From Palleronia sp. THAF1 (GTDB lineage Bacteria > Pseudomonadota > Alphaproteobacteria > Rhodobacterales > Rhodobacteraceae), in NCBI RefSeq assembly GCF_009363795.1, contig NZ_CP045420.1, positions 2,213,001 through 2,277,000 of the forward strand: 64,000 nt of DNA. The letters are read 5' to 3'. The notes beneath the pieces are model-generated. The model saw only the letters and a list, made by a program, of their open reading frames with translations, was not told the DNA's origin and did no database searches. The position numbers and the translations under genes were made by a program. This document shows, piece after piece, positions 46,148-56,696 of this stretch. Position 1 is the stretch's first letter. Each line of letters starts with the position of its first letter.

Positions 46148-47329
46148 ATGAATGTGAACACCCTGATCCTTGGCGCCGGTGCCGCAGGCCTGATGTGCGC
46201 CGCGCACGCGGGCGCCGACACCTTGGTCATCGACCATGCGAAAAGCCCCGGAGAGAAGATCCGCATTTCGGGCGGCGGACGGTGCAATTTCACGAATTTG
46301 GGCATTCAGCCGGAGCGTTTCCTGTCGGAAAACCCGCATTTCGCGAAATCCACTCTGTCGCGTTATACACAATGGGACTTTCTGGACCTGGTCGAGCGTC
46401 ACGGGATCGCATGGCATGAGAAGACGCTGGGCCAGCTGTTCTGCGACGGCAAGGCGACCCAAATCGTGGACATGCTGCTTGCAGAAATGGCCCCCGCCCA
46501 GCTTTGGTTGCGCACCGAGGTTGGCGAAGTGTCCCACGACGGCACCCGGTTCCGCGTGGTGCTGACGCGAGAGGGACGCAATACGACCGTGTCTGCGCAA
46601 ATCCTCGTCCTCGCCACCGGTGGTCTGTCGATCCCGAAGATGGGCGCGACGGGTCTTGCCTACCGTATCGCCAGCCAGTTCGGTCATGGATTGATCGACA
46701 CGCGCGCGGGCCTCGTTCCCTTCACATTCTCCGGCGCGCCTTTGGATCCGTTGAAAGCTTTGGCGGGCGTCGCCGCCCCCGCGCGTGTCATATGTGAGAC
46801 GGCAGCCTTCGACGAGGCCCTTCTGTTCACCCACCGCGGCCTGTCCGGCCCCGCCGTCTTGCAGATCAGTTCCTACTGGTCCGAGGGGCAGTCGATTACG
46901 TTGAACCTCGATCCCGAAGATAAACTGGCCGCTGCATTGAGGGTAGCACGCGAAGACGAACCCCGTCGTGATCCCGCAACGATCCTGTCACGCCACCTGC
47001 CCCAAAGGCTCGTCGCGCAAATGATGTCCGGCGGGAGTCAGACAAAGGTCCGACAATTGTCCGACAGCCAAATTGAAGAGATTTCAGACCGGTTCCGCCG
47101 CTGGAAGGTCACCCCTTCGGGCACCGAAGGCTACCGCACGGCAGAGGTCACGCTGGGTGGCATCGACACCGCTGGTCTATCGTCCAAGACGATGGAAAGC
47201 CGTCACCAACCGGGCCTTTTCGCAATCGGAGAAGCGGTGGACGTTACCGGCTGGCTGGGCGGGTACAATTTCCAGTGGGCATGGTCGTCAGGCTGGGCCG
47301 CAGGTCAAGAGATCAGCGCAAGGCATTGA
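46148..47329 (+). CDS. HI0933-like NAD(P)/FAD-dependent flavoprotein
   Basis: A 393-aa flavoprotein of the HI0933/BaiN type. The FAD loop [11 protein letters not shown] is at residues 7-17, then [14 protein letters not shown] and the typical C-terminal [51 protein letters not shown]. The family may hold reductases or hydratases, but no substrate is known here. It lies inside the dcw cluster on the opposite strand and ends 17 bases inside the 3' end of murD, so it may have moved in late or be an old guest in this genus. Confidence 0.88.
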   Translation: MNVNTLILGAGAAGLMCAAHAGADTLVIDHAKSPGEKIRISGGGRCNFTNLGIQPERFLSENPHFAKSTLSRYTQWDFLDLVERHGIAWHEKTLGQLFCDGKATQIVDMLLAEMAPAQLWLRTEVGEVSHDGTRFRVVLTREGRNTTVSAQILVLATGGLSIPKMGATGLAYRIASQFGHGLIDTRAGLVPFTFSGAPLDPLKALAGVAAPARVICETAAFDEALLFTHRGLSGPAVLQISSYWSEGQSITLNLDPEDKLAAALRVAREDEPRRDPATILSRHLPQRLVAQMMSGGSQTKVRQLSDSQIEEISDRFRRWKVTPSGTEGYRTAEVTLGGIDTAGLSSKTMESRHQPGLFAIGEAVDVTGWLGGYNFQWAWSSGWAAGQEISARH

Positions 47330-48698
47330 CGAGGCGCGTGAAGTCCTCGCCGCGTTTTTCGAAGTTCGGATACTGATCGAAGGAAGCGGCAGCGGGGGCC
47401 AGTAGTACCACCTCTCCCGGCTCAGCCTCTGCCGCCGCCCGTGCCACCGCCACCTCCATCGTGTCGCAGACTTCGGAGGCGACGCCGGTCAGTTGCACCG
47501 CGAAATCGCGGGCCGAGTGGCCGATCAGGTAGGCTTTCACGACTGACACCAGATACGGCTCCAGCGCCGCAACGCCACCTTCTTTACCCAACCCACCGGC
47601 GATCCAGCGGATCTTATCGAACGCTTGTAGGGCTTTTCCGGCTGCATCCACGTTCGTCGCCTTGCTGTCGTTCACGAAGCGAACACCACCACGCTCTGCC
47701 ACCAATTGCGAGCGATGGGGCAGTCCGGCAAAAGAGTGCATCGCGGCTTCGATGCCCTTGGGCGACAGCCCCAGAGCGCGACACGCCGCATAGGCGCAGC
47801 ATGCGTTCTGGTGGTTGTGACTACCTGGCAACCCCTTGATGTCGCGCAAATCTATCGAACCCACCTGCCGTGCCTTGCGCCATTCGGCCAAGAACCCCTT
47901 GCGCGCCACGACCGTCCAGCCCGGACCCGGCAGCTTACGCTCGACGCTGATACGGATCAGCCGATCGTCGCCCAAACCCTCAGCCATCTGGTTGGCCAGG
48001 AACCGCCCCTCATCCTCATCCACGCCGATGACAGCACGATCCGGCCCCCCTTCGGAAAACAGCCGCCGTTTGGCCGCGAAGTAGCCGCCCATGCCACCGT
48101 GCCGATCCAGATGATCGGGGGAAAGGTTCGTGAAAACAGCCACATCCGGCGTCAGCGCGCGTGCCAGTTCCGTCTGGTAGGACGACAACTCCAGCACCAC
48201 TACATCCCCATCGCCAGGCGGATCGAGGTCCAAAACACCCCGCCCGATATTGCCGGCAAGCTGCACCGAGCGCCCGCCCTCGGACAGGATATGCGCGATC
48301 AGCGCCGAAGTAGTGGATTTCCCGTTCGACCCCGTCACCGCGATGACCTTCGGCAGGCCGTCAGCCCCGTCCCCGACCGAGCGGAAGAACAGCCCGATAT
48401 CGTTGTCCACCGGAATGCCCGCTGCCATAGCCCCCGCGATCACCGGGTGTGGCTTGGGATAAAGATGCGGTATGCCGGGCGACACGACCAGTTCGGCTAC
48501 GCCCTCAAAGGCCCCGCCACGCGTCAGATCGCGTAGCTCGAAACCCTCGGACTCGGCGCGGGCGCGGCCCTCGTCCCCGTCGTCCCAGCAGATCGGCACG
48601 CCACCCCCCGCCCGGATCGCGCGCGCCGCAGACAGGCCAGAGCGTCCCAGCCCCAGCACCGCGACTTCGCGATCTTCGACGCCGACCACCGGGATCAT
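47313..48698 (-). CDS. murD: UDP-N-acetylmuramoylalanine--D-glutamate ligase
   Basis: A 461-aa Mur ligase that adds D-Glu to UDP-MurNAc-Ala. [15 protein letters not shown] is the N-terminal nucleotide fold, the P-loop is [14 protein letters not shown], and [25 protein letters not shown] and [25 protein letters not shown] follow. The stop overlaps the end of the antiparallel flavoprotein gene by 17 bases. Transcription from mraY continues into murD through a 52-bp gap that holds motif copy d. Confidence 0.97.
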   Translation of the reverse strand: MIPVVGVEDREVAVLGLGRSGLSAARAIRAGGGVPICWDDGDEGRARAESEGFELRDLTRGGAFEGVAELVVSPGIPHLYPKPHPVIAGAMAAGIPVDNDIGLFFRSVGDGADGLPKVIAVTGSNGKSTTSALIAHILSEGGRSVQLAGNIGRGVLDLDPPGDGDVVVLELSSYQTELARALTPDVAVFTNLSPDHLDRHGGMGGYFAAKRRLFSEGGPDRAVIGVDEDEGRFLANQMAEGLGDDRLIRISVERKLPGPGWTVVARKGFLAEWRKARQVGSIDLRDIKGLPGSHNHQNACCAYAACRALGLSPKGIEAAMHSFAGLPHRSQLVAERGGVRFVNDSKATNVDAAGKALQAFDKIRWIAGGLGKEGGVAALEPYLVSVVKAYLIGHSARDFAVQLTGVASEVCDTMEVAVARAAAEAEPGEVVLLAPAAASFDQYPNFEKRGEDFTRLVNALR

Positions 48699-48710
48699 GC
48701 CCCTGCCTCT

Positions 48711-48735
48711 CTTTGCTTTTTCAAATACCCGTCGA
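48711..48735 (+). repeat. copy d of dispersed CTTTG-AAATAC intergenic motif
   Basis: CTTTGCTTTTTCAAATACCC lies between mraY and murD on the plus strand. It is nearly the same as copies at 2646 and 61201 and the only one inside the dcw cluster. Confidence 0.5.
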
Positions 48736-48750
48736 CAACGACCACTGGCA

Positions 48751-49833
48751 CTATCGCAGCTTCAGCGTGGCCAGCCCGATCAGCGCCAGAATAAGCGAGA
48801 TGATCCAGAACCGGATGACGATCTGAGGCTCGGCCCAGCCGCGTTTTTCGAAGTGGTGGTGAATCGGCGCCATCAGAAACACGCGTTTACCGGTGCGTTT
48901 GAAGTAAAACACCTGAATGATGACCGACATCGCTTCGACCACGAAAAGTCCGCCCACAATGGCCAGCACCAATTCGTGCTTGATCGCGACCGCGATGGCG
49001 CCCAGCGCACCACCCAAGGCAAGCGACCCCGTGTCCCCCATGAAGACTGCGGCCGGAGGTGCGTTGTACCACAAGAAGCCCAATCCGCCGCCGATCAGAG
49101 CCGAGGTGAAGATGAGGATTTCGCCGGTGCCGGGAACGTAATGCACGTCCAGATACTCGGTGAAGTCGGTCCGCCCGACCGTGTAGGCAATGATGCCCAG
49201 CGTTGCGCCGGCGATCATCACCGGCATGATCGCCAAGCCGTCCAGCCCGTCCGTCAGGTTCACCGCGTTGGCCGCTCCTACGATCACGATCATCGCGAAG
49301 GGTACGAACAGGAACCCGAGGTTCAGCAAAACATCCTTGAAGATTGGGAACGCCAGCTGGTTCGTCAATTCCGGCGGGTGGAACCACGCCGCCCAGACGC
49401 CCGCGATCAGCGCGATGGTGAACCCGATCGCCAATCGCACCTTGCCCGACAGGCCCGCATGCGTGTTTTTCGTCACCTTGGCGTAATCGTCCATGAAGCC
49501 GATGGCTCCGAAACCGCCCGTCACGAACAGCAGCATCCAGACGTAGGGATTGTCGAGCCGCCCCCATAACAGTGTCGAAAAAAGCAACGCGCCCAGGATC
49601 AACACACCTCCCATCGTGGGCGTTCCGGCCTTGGCCAGATGGCCTTCAGGGCCGTCAGCGCGGATCGGTTGGCCGTGGCTCTGGCGGCGCCGCAGAAGGT
49701 TGATCAGCGGGCGTCCGAAGACAAAACCGAAGATCAAAGCGGTGAAGAACGCGGCTCCGGCGCGGAATGTGATATATTGAAAGAGGTTGAAGAACCCCCC
49801 GTCGTCCGAGAACGCGGTCAGCCAGTAAAGCAT
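48751..49833 (-). CDS. mraY: phospho-N-acetylmuramoyl-pentapeptide transferase
   Basis: A 360-aa, ten-helix enzyme that makes lipid I. Active-site Asp pairs are in [11 protein letters not shown] and [31 protein letters not shown] and the closing [24 protein letters not shown] (the HHH motif) complete the family signature. It follows murF by three bases. The length is the same as E. coli MraY (360). Confidence 0.98.
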   Translation of the reverse strand: MLYWLTAFSDDGGFFNLFQYITFRAGAAFFTALIFGFVFGRPLINLLRRRQSHGQPIRADGPEGHLAKAGTPTMGGVLILGALLFSTLLWGRLDNPYVWMLLFVTGGFGAIGFMDDYAKVTKNTHAGLSGKVRLAIGFTIALIAGVWAAWFHPPELTNQLAFPIFKDVLLNLGFLFVPFAMIVIVGAANAVNLTDGLDGLAIMPVMIAGATLGIIAYTVGRTDFTEYLDVHYVPGTGEILIFTSALIGGGLGFLWYNAPPAAVFMGDTGSLALGGALGAIAVAIKHELVLAIVGGLFVVEAMSVIIQVFYFKRTGKRVFLMAPIHHHFEKRGWAEPQIVIRFWIISLILALIGLATLKLR

Positions 49834-49836
49834 CTT

Positions 49837-51255
49837 TCAGGATTCCTTCGTGCCAGTTCGGCGGTGGCGGTCGCGATGGCCCAATTCGCGGATCGCGTCA
49901 ACGACCCGTGAGGTGCGGGCCGACTTCGATCCCTTGACCAGCACGATATCGCCCGCACGCAGGATCTGACCGATCTTGTCGGCGGCTTCCTCTGCCGTTG
50001 CAAAGTGATCGCCGCGTTTTCCTGCGGGTAGAGCATCATGCAGGGCCTGCATGGCTGGACCAGCGGTGATGATCGTATCGATGGCCTGCACCGAAGGATG
50101 GCGTGCAAGACCTTTGTGCAAGCTGGGCCCGTCTGGCCCCAATTCCAACATATCGCCCAGCACAGCGACTCGTCGGCCATTCGTTTGTGGTTCTACGGCG
50201 GCTAAGCGGTCGAGTGCCGCCCCGACCGACGCCGGGTTGGCGTTGAAGGCGTCGTCGATCAGATCGATCCAATGGTCCAACGCCGGATCGACCTCGATCC
50301 GCTCGCGCGTGCCCCGACCGGAAGGGGGAGCCCAAGCCGCAAGCGCTTGTGCTGCGCGGTCCGGGTCCGCGCCCAAAGGTTCGGCGGCGCAGATCACCGA
50401 AGCGGCGTTCATCGCAAGATGCCGACCGGCCGCGCCAATCTTGAAGGTAATATCGTGTTTCTGGTGGTTGGCAGAGACGATAGTGGTCTCATTCACCAGT
50501 TGAACACGCGAAATGTGAAAGTCGGCGACAGTCTCGCCGAATGTGATCACGTTCTGGCCGCCCGCGTCGCGCAGGATGTCGGATGTCGGCAGATCGGCGT
50601 TCACGATTGCGGTGCCGTCCGGCTCCAGCCCTTCGAAGATCGACGCTTTTTCGCGGGCGATGCCCTCAATGTCCTCGAATGCCTCAAGATGCGCGGGGGC
50701 GACCGTCGTGACGATAGCGGCATGGGGGCGGGCGAGCCTAGATAGCGGGGCGATCTCGCCGGGGTTGCTCATCCCGATTTCGATGATGGCAAGTTCGGTG
50801 TCAGGGGGCATCCGCGCAAGCGTCAGCGGCACGCCCCAATGATTATTGTAGCTGGCTTCGGCGGCGTGAACCCGCAGTTGACCGGAAAACGCCGTTCGCG
50901 CCATTTCCTTCGTGGTCGTCTTGCCGACCGAGCCTGTGATCGCCAGCACCCGCCCAACCAGCCGGTTGCGGGCATATCGGCCGAGAGCCTCCAGCCCTGC
51001 CTGAACGTCATCCACGACCAGCAGCGGCGCGGTGTGATCACACCCTTCCGGAATGCGCGACACCAACGCGGCAGCGGCACCATTTTCCAGCGCTTGCGCC
51101 ACGAAATCGTGACCGTCGCGCGCTGCGCTGAGGGCGATGAACAGATCGCCCGGCTGCAAGGTGCGTGTGTCGATGGACACGCCCGTCGCCACCCAAGGTT
51201 GCGTTGTCAGACCCCAAGTGGCTTCGACCGCGTCGGCGGATGTCCACAAGCTCAT
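49837..51255 (-). CDS. murF: UDP-MurNAc-tripeptide--D-alanyl-D-alanine ligase
   Basis: A 472-aa Mur ligase that adds D-Ala-D-Ala. The P-loop is AITGSVGKTTTKEMART, a common MurF form. EIGMSNPGEIAPLSRLARPHAAIVTTVAPAHLEAFEDIEGIAREK and the DDAFNANPASVGAALDRL block with its invariant NANP follow. It ends three bases before mraY and starts inside the murE stop (ATGA). Confidence 0.97.
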   Translation of the reverse strand: MSLWTSADAVEATWGLTTQPWVATGVSIDTRTLQPGDLFIALSAARDGHDFVAQALENGAAAALVSRIPEGCDHTAPLLVVDDVQAGLEALGRYARNRLVGRVLAITGSVGKTTTKEMARTAFSGQLRVHAAEASYNNHWGVPLTLARMPPDTELAIIEIGMSNPGEIAPLSRLARPHAAIVTTVAPAHLEAFEDIEGIAREKASIFEGLEPDGTAIVNADLPTSDILRDAGGQNVITFGETVADFHISRVQLVNETTIVSANHQKHDITFKIGAAGRHLAMNAASVICAAEPLGADPDRAAQALAAWAPPSGRGTRERIEVDPALDHWIDLIDDAFNANPASVGAALDRLAAVEPQTNGRRVAVLGDMLELGPDGPSLHKGLARHPSVQAIDTIITAGPAMQALHDALPAGKRGDHFATAEEAADKIGQILRAGDIVLVKGSKSARTSRVVDAIRELGHRDRHRRTGTKES

Positions 51256-52727
51256 ACGACGCGCCCATCCAAAGCGGCGACGGCCAAGCTGGCCTGTTCA
51301 GCATCGTCGAAGGGGTAGACGGTGTCGCCGATGGTTTGCCCGGTCTCGTGGCCCTTACCCGCAATCAGTAATGCATCCCCCGGCTCTAGCGCATCGACAC
51401 CGCGCAGGATCGCTTCGGCGCGATCAGCAACTTCGATGGCCTGATCATCGGATTTGAGGATTTCGCGCCTTATTGCCGCCGGTTCTTCGCTCCGAGGGTT
51501 ATCGTCTGTCACATATCGCACATCCGCGTGGTCGCGGGCGGCGGTCCCCATCAGCGGGCGCTTGCCTTTGTCGCGGTCTCCACCGGCACCGTAGACAACG
51601 ATAAGGCGGCCCATCACATGCGGACGCAGCGCTTGCAAAGCCGTTTCCAGCGCGGCTGGGGTGTGGGCGTAGTCCACGAAGACCGCCGCGCCGTTGTTCC
51701 GGGTGGCGGCCAGTTGCATCCGGCCCCGCACGGTGTCGAGCATTGGCAGGACGTCGAAAACATCGCGGGGATCCGCCCCAGCGCCGATGGCAAGGCCTGC
51801 AGCAAGCAGCACATTGTCGGCCTGAAAGCCACCGATCAGGCCAAGACGGACCTGACGCGCGGCACCGTTCCAGGTGAACCGCAGCTCTTGCCCCGTCGCG
51901 TCGAACCGCTGGCCAGTGATCCGCAGGGCTGCATCCGCCGCTCGCCCTACGGTCAGAACATCCTGCCCCCGGCGCTCGGCCACGGCGCGCATAGCCGCGC
52001 CCTTGGGATCATCGCTGTTGATGACGGCCACGCCATCTTCGGGTAGGACGCGGTCGAACAAACCGGCTTTGGCTTCGAAATACTCTTCGAAGTCAGCGTG
52101 ATAGTCCAAGTGATCTTGCGTGAAGTTCGAGAACCCCGCCGCCGCAAGCGTCACGCCGTCCAGCCGAAACTGGTCCAATCCGTGCGAGGACGCTTCCATC
52201 GCGACATGGGTGATTCCCGCCTGTGATGCCTCGGCCAGCACACGGTGCAGGGTGATCGGTTCGGGCGTCGTGTGGTGCAGCGGGGTAGTCCACGCACCCT
52301 CGACCCCCGTCGTGCCCAGATTCACCGCGTCCAAGCCCATGGCCATCCAGATCTGGCGTGTGAAGCTGGCAACGCTTGTCTTGCCGTTGGTGCCCGTCAC
52401 TGCAACGACCGTGCCGGGGGTCGCACCGAACCAAAGTGCTGACGCATAGGCCAACGCCTGTCGTGGCTCTTCCGCGACGACCAGCGCGACGTCGCCCAAA
52501 TCGCCCAGCATCCGCGCACCGTCGCGATCCGTCAGGACCGCGACCGCGCCCATGCGCACAGCGTATTGCACGAATTCTGCGCCATGGACCCGCGATCCGG
52601 GCAGTGCTGCGAACAGGTGTCCCGCCTTTGTCTCTCGGCTGTCCACCGACAGGCCGGTGATGCGCACCTCGCGGCCGTTTTGCGCGGCTAGGCCAAGATC
52701 GGCCAGCGTTCGGACGTGATCGCTCAT
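51252..52727 (-). CDS. murE: UDP-MurNAc-Ala-Glu--meso-diaminopimelate ligase
   Basis: A 491-aa Mur ligase. The P-loop is VTGTNGKTSVASFTRQ. MEASSHGLDQFRLDG, NFTQDHLDYHADFEEYF and the stem-specific VTDDNPRSEEPAAI follow. DNPR is the signature for meso-DAP (lysine types differ), fitting a Gram-negative wall. It is preceded by ftsI with an 11-bp gap and overlaps murF. Confidence 0.98.
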   Translation of the reverse strand: MSDHVRTLADLGLAAQNGREVRITGLSVDSRETKAGHLFAALPGSRVHGAEFVQYAVRMGAVAVLTDRDGARMLGDLGDVALVVAEEPRQALAYASALWFGATPGTVVAVTGTNGKTSVASFTRQIWMAMGLDAVNLGTTGVEGAWTTPLHHTTPEPITLHRVLAEASQAGITHVAMEASSHGLDQFRLDGVTLAAAGFSNFTQDHLDYHADFEEYFEAKAGLFDRVLPEDGVAVINSDDPKGAAMRAVAERRGQDVLTVGRAADAALRITGQRFDATGQELRFTWNGAARQVRLGLIGGFQADNVLLAAGLAIGAGADPRDVFDVLPMLDTVRGRMQLAATRNNGAAVFVDYAHTPAALETALQALRPHVMGRLIVVYGAGGDRDKGKRPLMGTAARDHADVRYVTDDNPRSEEPAAIRREILKSDDQAIEVADRAEAILRGVDALEPGDALLIAGKGHETGQTIGDTVYPFDDAEQASLAVAALDGRVV

Positions 52728-52738
52728 GCTCTGCCCCT

Positions 52739-54529
52739 TTATTGCGAGGCCAGTGTTACCTTGGATGGGTCGAAAGGTTCAATAATCGGTCGCACACCCA
52801 AGAGCGGTGCCGTGCGACGGATCACTTCGGCAGCCACCGGAACGGCCGTCCAACCCGCCGTGCGGCGCGGCTCAGAGCCAGAGTTGTCGGACGCTTCGTC
52901 AAGCGACACGACCAGCACGTATTGCGGGTCCGACGCGGGGAAAACGCTGGCGAAGGTGTTGATATTCTTGTCTTGATGGTAGCCCGCGCCACTGGTCAGC
53001 GGCTTGTTGGCCGTGCCCGTCTTGCCGCCCACCTCGTACCCCGGAACGCGACCAAGGCTTGCGGTCCCGCGCACGACCACTTCGCGCAGCATCTGGGTCG
53101 AGGCTCGGCTGACATCCTCGCGCACCAGGCGTGGGCCGGGCGCGGCATAGTCACGCTTGAGCAACGTCGGCGTAACCTTTGTTCCGCCGTTCAGAAGCGA
53201 GGCATAGGCCGTCGCCAGGTGCAGCGGCGACGCTGCGAAACCATGCCCGTAAGAGGCTGTGATCGTAACGATTTCAGACCAGTTGGACGGCACCAGCGGT
53301 TGCGCGCCGGGGGCTTCGATCAATTCGATCGGGGACGGATCGAACACGCCGAAGGAGTCCAGGAACTCGCGCTGCCGCTTCGGCCCGATCTGCAGCGCCA
53401 TTTTTGCGGTGCCGACGTTCGAGCTTTTGACGATGACATCGGTGACGGACAGCAATGGCCCGTAGTTTTTGTTCTGGAACTCGCGAATCCGGTGCCGACC
53501 CCATGTCATCGGCGCGTCCGCGTCGACCATCGTGTTGGCGCTGACCAAGCCAAGCTCCATCGCCTGTGCGGCGGTGAATATCTTGAAAGTCGATCCCAGT
53601 TCATACACGCCCTGCACCGCGCGGTTGAACAAGGGGCTGTCGCCCGCGTCGCCTTCGGTCAGCGGACGGGGGCGGTCGTTCGGGTCGAAGTCGGGCAGCG
53701 ACACCATCGAGACGACCTCTCCGGTGTGGATGTCCATCATCACCCCGGCCGCACCCTTGGCGTTCATCAGGCTCATACCGCCCATCAGCACTTCGCGCAT
53801 GGTGGACTGAACGGCCACGTCCAGCGCAAGCTCCAGCGGCTGGCCCTTGCGGGCGGGGTCACGCAGGGTGTCATCCAAGGCCTTCTCGATACCTGCAACG
53901 CCGATCACCTCGGCGCTGGAAACACCCTCGCGGCCGAAGGTGGCCCCGCCCAGAACATGGGCGGCCAGGCGGCCCTTGGGATACAGACGCATCTCACGCG
54001 GGCCGAACAGCAGGCCGGGATCGCCGATGTCGTGGACAGCCTGACGCTGCTCTGGGCTGACCTTCTTCTTGATCCACAGGAATTTGCGATCACCCGTAAA
54101 ATCTTCGATCAGTTCCGCTTCATCGAGATCCGGGAAGATCGCGGCAAGCTTCTTCGCGGCCCCCTCCTTGTCGATCATGTGGGGCGGCTGCGCATAGAGC
54201 GCGAAGGTCGACAGATTCGTGGCCAGCACGCGACCGTGGCGGTCGACGATATCGGCGCGTTGCGCAACGATCGAGTTTCCGGCGGTATAGGCGCGCGGCT
54301 CCATCGGCTCGCTGGTGGCCATCAGGCCCATGCGGGCGCCGATCACCAGAAAGGCGCAGACGAAGAAACCGGCTAGAATGACCAGGCGCCCCTCGGCGCG
54401 GCGACGGGTGGTCGCTTCGATCTCGGCGTTGCGTTGGCGCAGGTTCTCGCGCTCGATCCGGTCGGGGTTCTCGCCCTTGCCGCGCGCATCGAGGATACGG
54501 GCCAGCGGGCGCAGGGGAATGCGGGTCAT
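52739..54529 (-). CDS. ftsI: penicillin-binding protein 3 / septal transpeptidase FtsI
   Basis: A 596-aa class B PBP. A basic N-terminus (LRQRNAEIEATTRRRAEG) is followed by one helix (LVILAGFFVCAFLVIGARMGLM), then the pedestal domain. The active-site triad is SxxK at Ser313-Lys316 (GSTFKIF), SSN in VKSSNVGTAKM, and KTGT in YEVGGKTGTANKP. It crosslinks the septal wall with FtsW. It starts inside the ftsL stop (ATGA). Confidence 0.97.
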   Translation of the reverse strand: MTRIPLRPLARILDARGKGENPDRIERENLRQRNAEIEATTRRRAEGRLVILAGFFVCAFLVIGARMGLMATSEPMEPRAYTAGNSIVAQRADIVDRHGRVLATNLSTFALYAQPPHMIDKEGAAKKLAAIFPDLDEAELIEDFTGDRKFLWIKKKVSPEQRQAVHDIGDPGLLFGPREMRLYPKGRLAAHVLGGATFGREGVSSAEVIGVAGIEKALDDTLRDPARKGQPLELALDVAVQSTMREVLMGGMSLMNAKGAAGVMMDIHTGEVVSMVSLPDFDPNDRPRPLTEGDAGDSPLFNRAVQGVYELGSTFKIFTAAQAMELGLVSANTMVDADAPMTWGRHRIREFQNKNYGPLLSVTDVIVKSSNVGTAKMALQIGPKRQREFLDSFGVFDPSPIELIEAPGAQPLVPSNWSEIVTITASYGHGFAASPLHLATAYASLLNGGTKVTPTLLKRDYAAPGPRLVREDVSRASTQMLREVVVRGTASLGRVPGYEVGGKTGTANKPLTSGAGYHQDKNINTFASVFPASDPQYVLVVSLDEASDNSGSEPRRTAGWTAVPVAAEVIRRTAPLLGVRPIIEPFDPSKVTLASQ

Positions 54530-54870
54530 GGCTGTGTCTCGGCTTTCAGGTTGATTGCGCCGTCCAGCCCGAAGGATGGCTCTGGCTGCGGGTAGCCGAT
54601 CTGTTCAACCCCCGCGAAATGGTGCGGCAACAAGGGGATGAGGCCCAAGGTGCCGTAGTTGAGGTCGGCAAGATCGCGCAGGCGGCTGGGGCGGTTCAGG
54701 TAGGCCCATTCCGCCCGCAGGATCGCCAGCGTCTCACGCTGGGTTCCGATTTCATCCTGCAGCGCGCGCACTTCGGACAGCGCGCCCTGTGTCTCGTAGT
54801 TCTCGGAATAGGCCCAGAAGGCGAGCGCCATGATCGCGATTGCGGGAAGGATATAGAGAAGCGTTCTCAT
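54526..54870 (-). CDS. ftsL: cell division protein FtsL
   Basis: A 114-aa bitopic protein: a short N-terminus, one helix ([21 protein letters not shown]), and a coiled-coil ([40 protein letters not shown]) as in FtsL. It pairs with an FtsB-type protein and FtsQ. Both ends overlap neighbours by four bases (rsmH start region and ftsI), so it is probably translated by coupling. Confidence 0.9.
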   Translation of the reverse strand: MRTLLYILPAIAIMALAFWAYSENYETQGALSEVRALQDEIGTQRETLAILRAEWAYLNRPSRLRDLADLNYGTLGLIPLLPHHFAGVEQIGYPQPEPSFGLDGAINLKAETQP

Positions 54871-55850
54871 AGCTCGTCTTTCAGTGTCAGAGCGGGCAAG
54901 CCCAACGTCGTGCGATCCACCGGCCCGGCGGGCGCGTCGGTGCGCCGGGCAATACGCAGCCGCGCGGATCGCGCACGGGGATTGGCGTCGACTTCCGTAT
55001 GATCCGCCGCGATTCCGCGCGAAAGCTCTGTGAAGCGCGGGTCGGGTTGTTCGGTGACGGGTGCGTGCCTGCTGCCACCCCCCACTTTGCCACCGCGCTG
55101 TTGCAAGAAGCGTTTGACGACGCGGTCTTCCATCGAATGAAACGTCACGACGGCCAACCAGCCGCCCGGCTTCAACGCACGCTCGGCGGCTTCCAGCCCG
55201 GCGACAAGCTGGCCGAATTCGTCGTTCACCGCGATGCGCAGGGCTTGGAATGTGCGGGTCGCGGGATGGCTTTGGCCCGGCTTGGGGCGCGGCAAGAGGC
55301 CCTCGACGATGCGCGCAAGCTGTCCGGTCGTCACGATTCTTCCATGAGCACGTTCGGCCACCAGCTTCTTGGCGATCCGGCGTGAGGCACGCTCTTCGCC
55401 GTATTGATAAAGGACATCGGCCAACTTTCCTTCTGGCAGATCGGCCACAAGGTCAGCCGCCGTGGGGCCGTCGGTGCCCATGCGCATGTCCAGCGGACCG
55501 TCGCGCATGAACGAAAAGCCGCGTTCCGCCTGATCGAGCTGCATGGAAGAAACGCCAAGGTCCAGCACAACGCCATCCACAGGATCGCCTGCAAGGGTGT
55601 CAAGTTCGCCGAAGACGCCTTCGACAAGACGCAACTGGTCGCCGTAGACCCCGGACCATTCCGCGGCCATGGGGAAGACGCTGGGATCGCGGTCAATGCC
55701 GATGACCGTATCAGCCCCGGCGGCCAGCAAACCCATGGAATAGCCCCCTGCCCCGAACGTCCCATCGACCCACGTGCCGGTGATCGGCGCGCAGGCTTGC
55801 AGGATCGGCGTCAACAGGACGGGGATGTGCGGGGGGCCGGGAGCGCTCAT
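54867..55850 (-). CDS. rsmH: 16S rRNA (cytosine(1402)-N4)-methyltransferase
   Basis: A 327-aa SAM-dependent methyltransferase (MraW). [16 protein letters not shown] and [16 protein letters not shown] form the SAM site. [28 protein letters not shown] follows, and [39 protein letters not shown] are further blocks. It modifies C1402 of 16S rRNA in the decoding centre. It overlaps mraZ and ftsL by four bases each. Confidence 0.98.
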   Translation of the reverse strand: MSAPGPPHIPVLLTPILQACAPITGTWVDGTFGAGGYSMGLLAAGADTVIGIDRDPSVFPMAAEWSGVYGDQLRLVEGVFGELDTLAGDPVDGVVLDLGVSSMQLDQAERGFSFMRDGPLDMRMGTDGPTAADLVADLPEGKLADVLYQYGEERASRRIAKKLVAERAHGRIVTTGQLARIVEGLLPRPKPGQSHPATRTFQALRIAVNDEFGQLVAGLEAAERALKPGGWLAVVTFHSMEDRVVKRFLQQRGGKVGGGSRHAPVTEQPDPRFTELSRGIAADHTEVDANPRARSARLRIARRTDAPAGPVDRTTLGLPALTLKDEL

Positions 55851-56368
55851 ATTTCGATCAGTTTCGGACGCGTGCCCGCAAGGTTTTCAAGCGGATCGCG
55901 CGAGGGGTCGTAGTTCAGCTCTGGCGCGGCGGCGGGTCGGGCTTGGGTTTCGGCGTAATCCGCCGGATTCCACATGCGGAACTTGTCGCCCCGGCCTGCG
56001 AACAGCACCGTATCATTAGCCGCTATCCCCAGCTTTTCGCGCCCGCGCGGGGGTAGGACGATGCGGCCGGTCTCATCCAGATACATGGCCTGCGTCTGCT
56101 CGAAGACAGCTTTTTCAAGGTCCAGGCGGCGCGGATCGCCCGCGTCCCAGCCCAAAATCTGGATCTGCACGGCCTTGAACTGCTCGGCGGTCATGCCGGT
56201 CATGTATTTGGTCCGTTCGTCACCGAACATCAGCACGAAACCGGCCGGAGAGCCTGGCTCTCGACCGGGATGGCCTGCATCTATGACTTTTCGGAAGTCA
56301 GACGGGATCGATAGACGGCCTTTGCCATCCATCTTGTTCTCTTGGGTGCCGATGAAGATGTCGAACAC
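55847..56368 (-). CDS. mraZ: transcriptional regulator MraZ
   Basis: A 173-aa MraZ, an AbrB-like DNA-binding protein that in E. coli represses the dcw cluster. Two similar halves are visible: [23 protein letters not shown] and [20 protein letters not shown]. The start is GTG 56368, preceded by AAGGGGA nine bases upstream. It overlaps rsmH. The leader ahead of it carries a small-RNA terminator and candidate MraZ repeats in the promoter. Confidence 0.95.
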   Translation of the reverse strand: MFDIFIGTQENKMDGKGRLSIPSDFRKVIDAGHPGREPGSPAGFVLMFGDERTKYMTGMTAEQFKAVQIQILGWDAGDPRRLDLEKAVFEQTQAMYLDETGRIVLPPRGREKLGIAANDTVLFAGRGDKFRMWNPADYAETQARPAAAPELNYDPSRDPLENLAGTRPKLIEI

Positions 56369-56417
56369 CGCAAAGTCCCCTTGACCTGTCCCGCCCGTTT
56401 CGATTCTGATTCGCCTT

Positions 56418-56460
56418 AACGAAAACGGCGATCCGAACTGCTGCCACTGTTCGGATCGCC
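56418..56460 (-). terminator. intrinsic terminator in mraZ leader (3' end of UpsM-like RNA)
   Basis: On the minus strand GGCGATCCGAAC and GTTCGGATCGCC form a perfect 12-bp stem with a 10-base loop, then GTTTTCGTT. It lies 58 bases before the mraZ start, so most transcripts from the leader promoter could stop here and not enter the dcw cluster. Confidence 0.9.
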
Positions 56461-56661
56461 GCCTTCAACCCCGTTTGGGGAATGTCCGATGGCGCACGTC
56501 ACCTGGGGGGATGTCTGCTCGCCCGCGCACCGGATCTGGTCGTAACGAAGAAGCGCTACATGATTTGCCTGTAGGAAACTCTCGCCTCGCTCACTTTTCT
56601 TGTTGGTCTTGATGTCAGGACTTGCGGGCTTTTCGCCTCTTTCGTCCACCGCCTCTTCGAT
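56418..56661 (-). ncRNA. upsM: UpsM-like leader small RNA of the dcw cluster
   Basis: In Rhodobacter sphaeroides the mraZ leader gives an abundant sRNA, UpsM (about 206 nt), made by premature termination before dcw and known from relatives. Here the same position holds a strong terminator (56427-56460 stem) and a candidate promoter (56668-56696), which would give an RNA of about 240 nt. The sequence itself was not aligned with known UpsM; the call rests on place, size and terminator. A frame through this region runs into the terminator and is not coding. Confidence 0.65.
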
Positions 56662-56667
56662 GACAAA

Positions 56668-56696
56668 GGTATTCCATGGGAAATCGTGGGCGGCAA
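56668..56696 (-). promoter_or_regulatory. candidate dcw/UpsM promoter with MraZ-type TGGGN repeats in the spacer
   Basis: Minus-strand -35 TTGCCG (56696-56691) and -10 AATACC (56673-56668) are 17 bases apart. In the spacer, the plus strand reads TGGGA-AATCG-TGGGC (56677-56691): two TGGGN units with a five-base gap, the binding pattern known for E. coli MraZ. A third unit in phase was not found. The -10 is a weak match. Confidence 0.45.
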
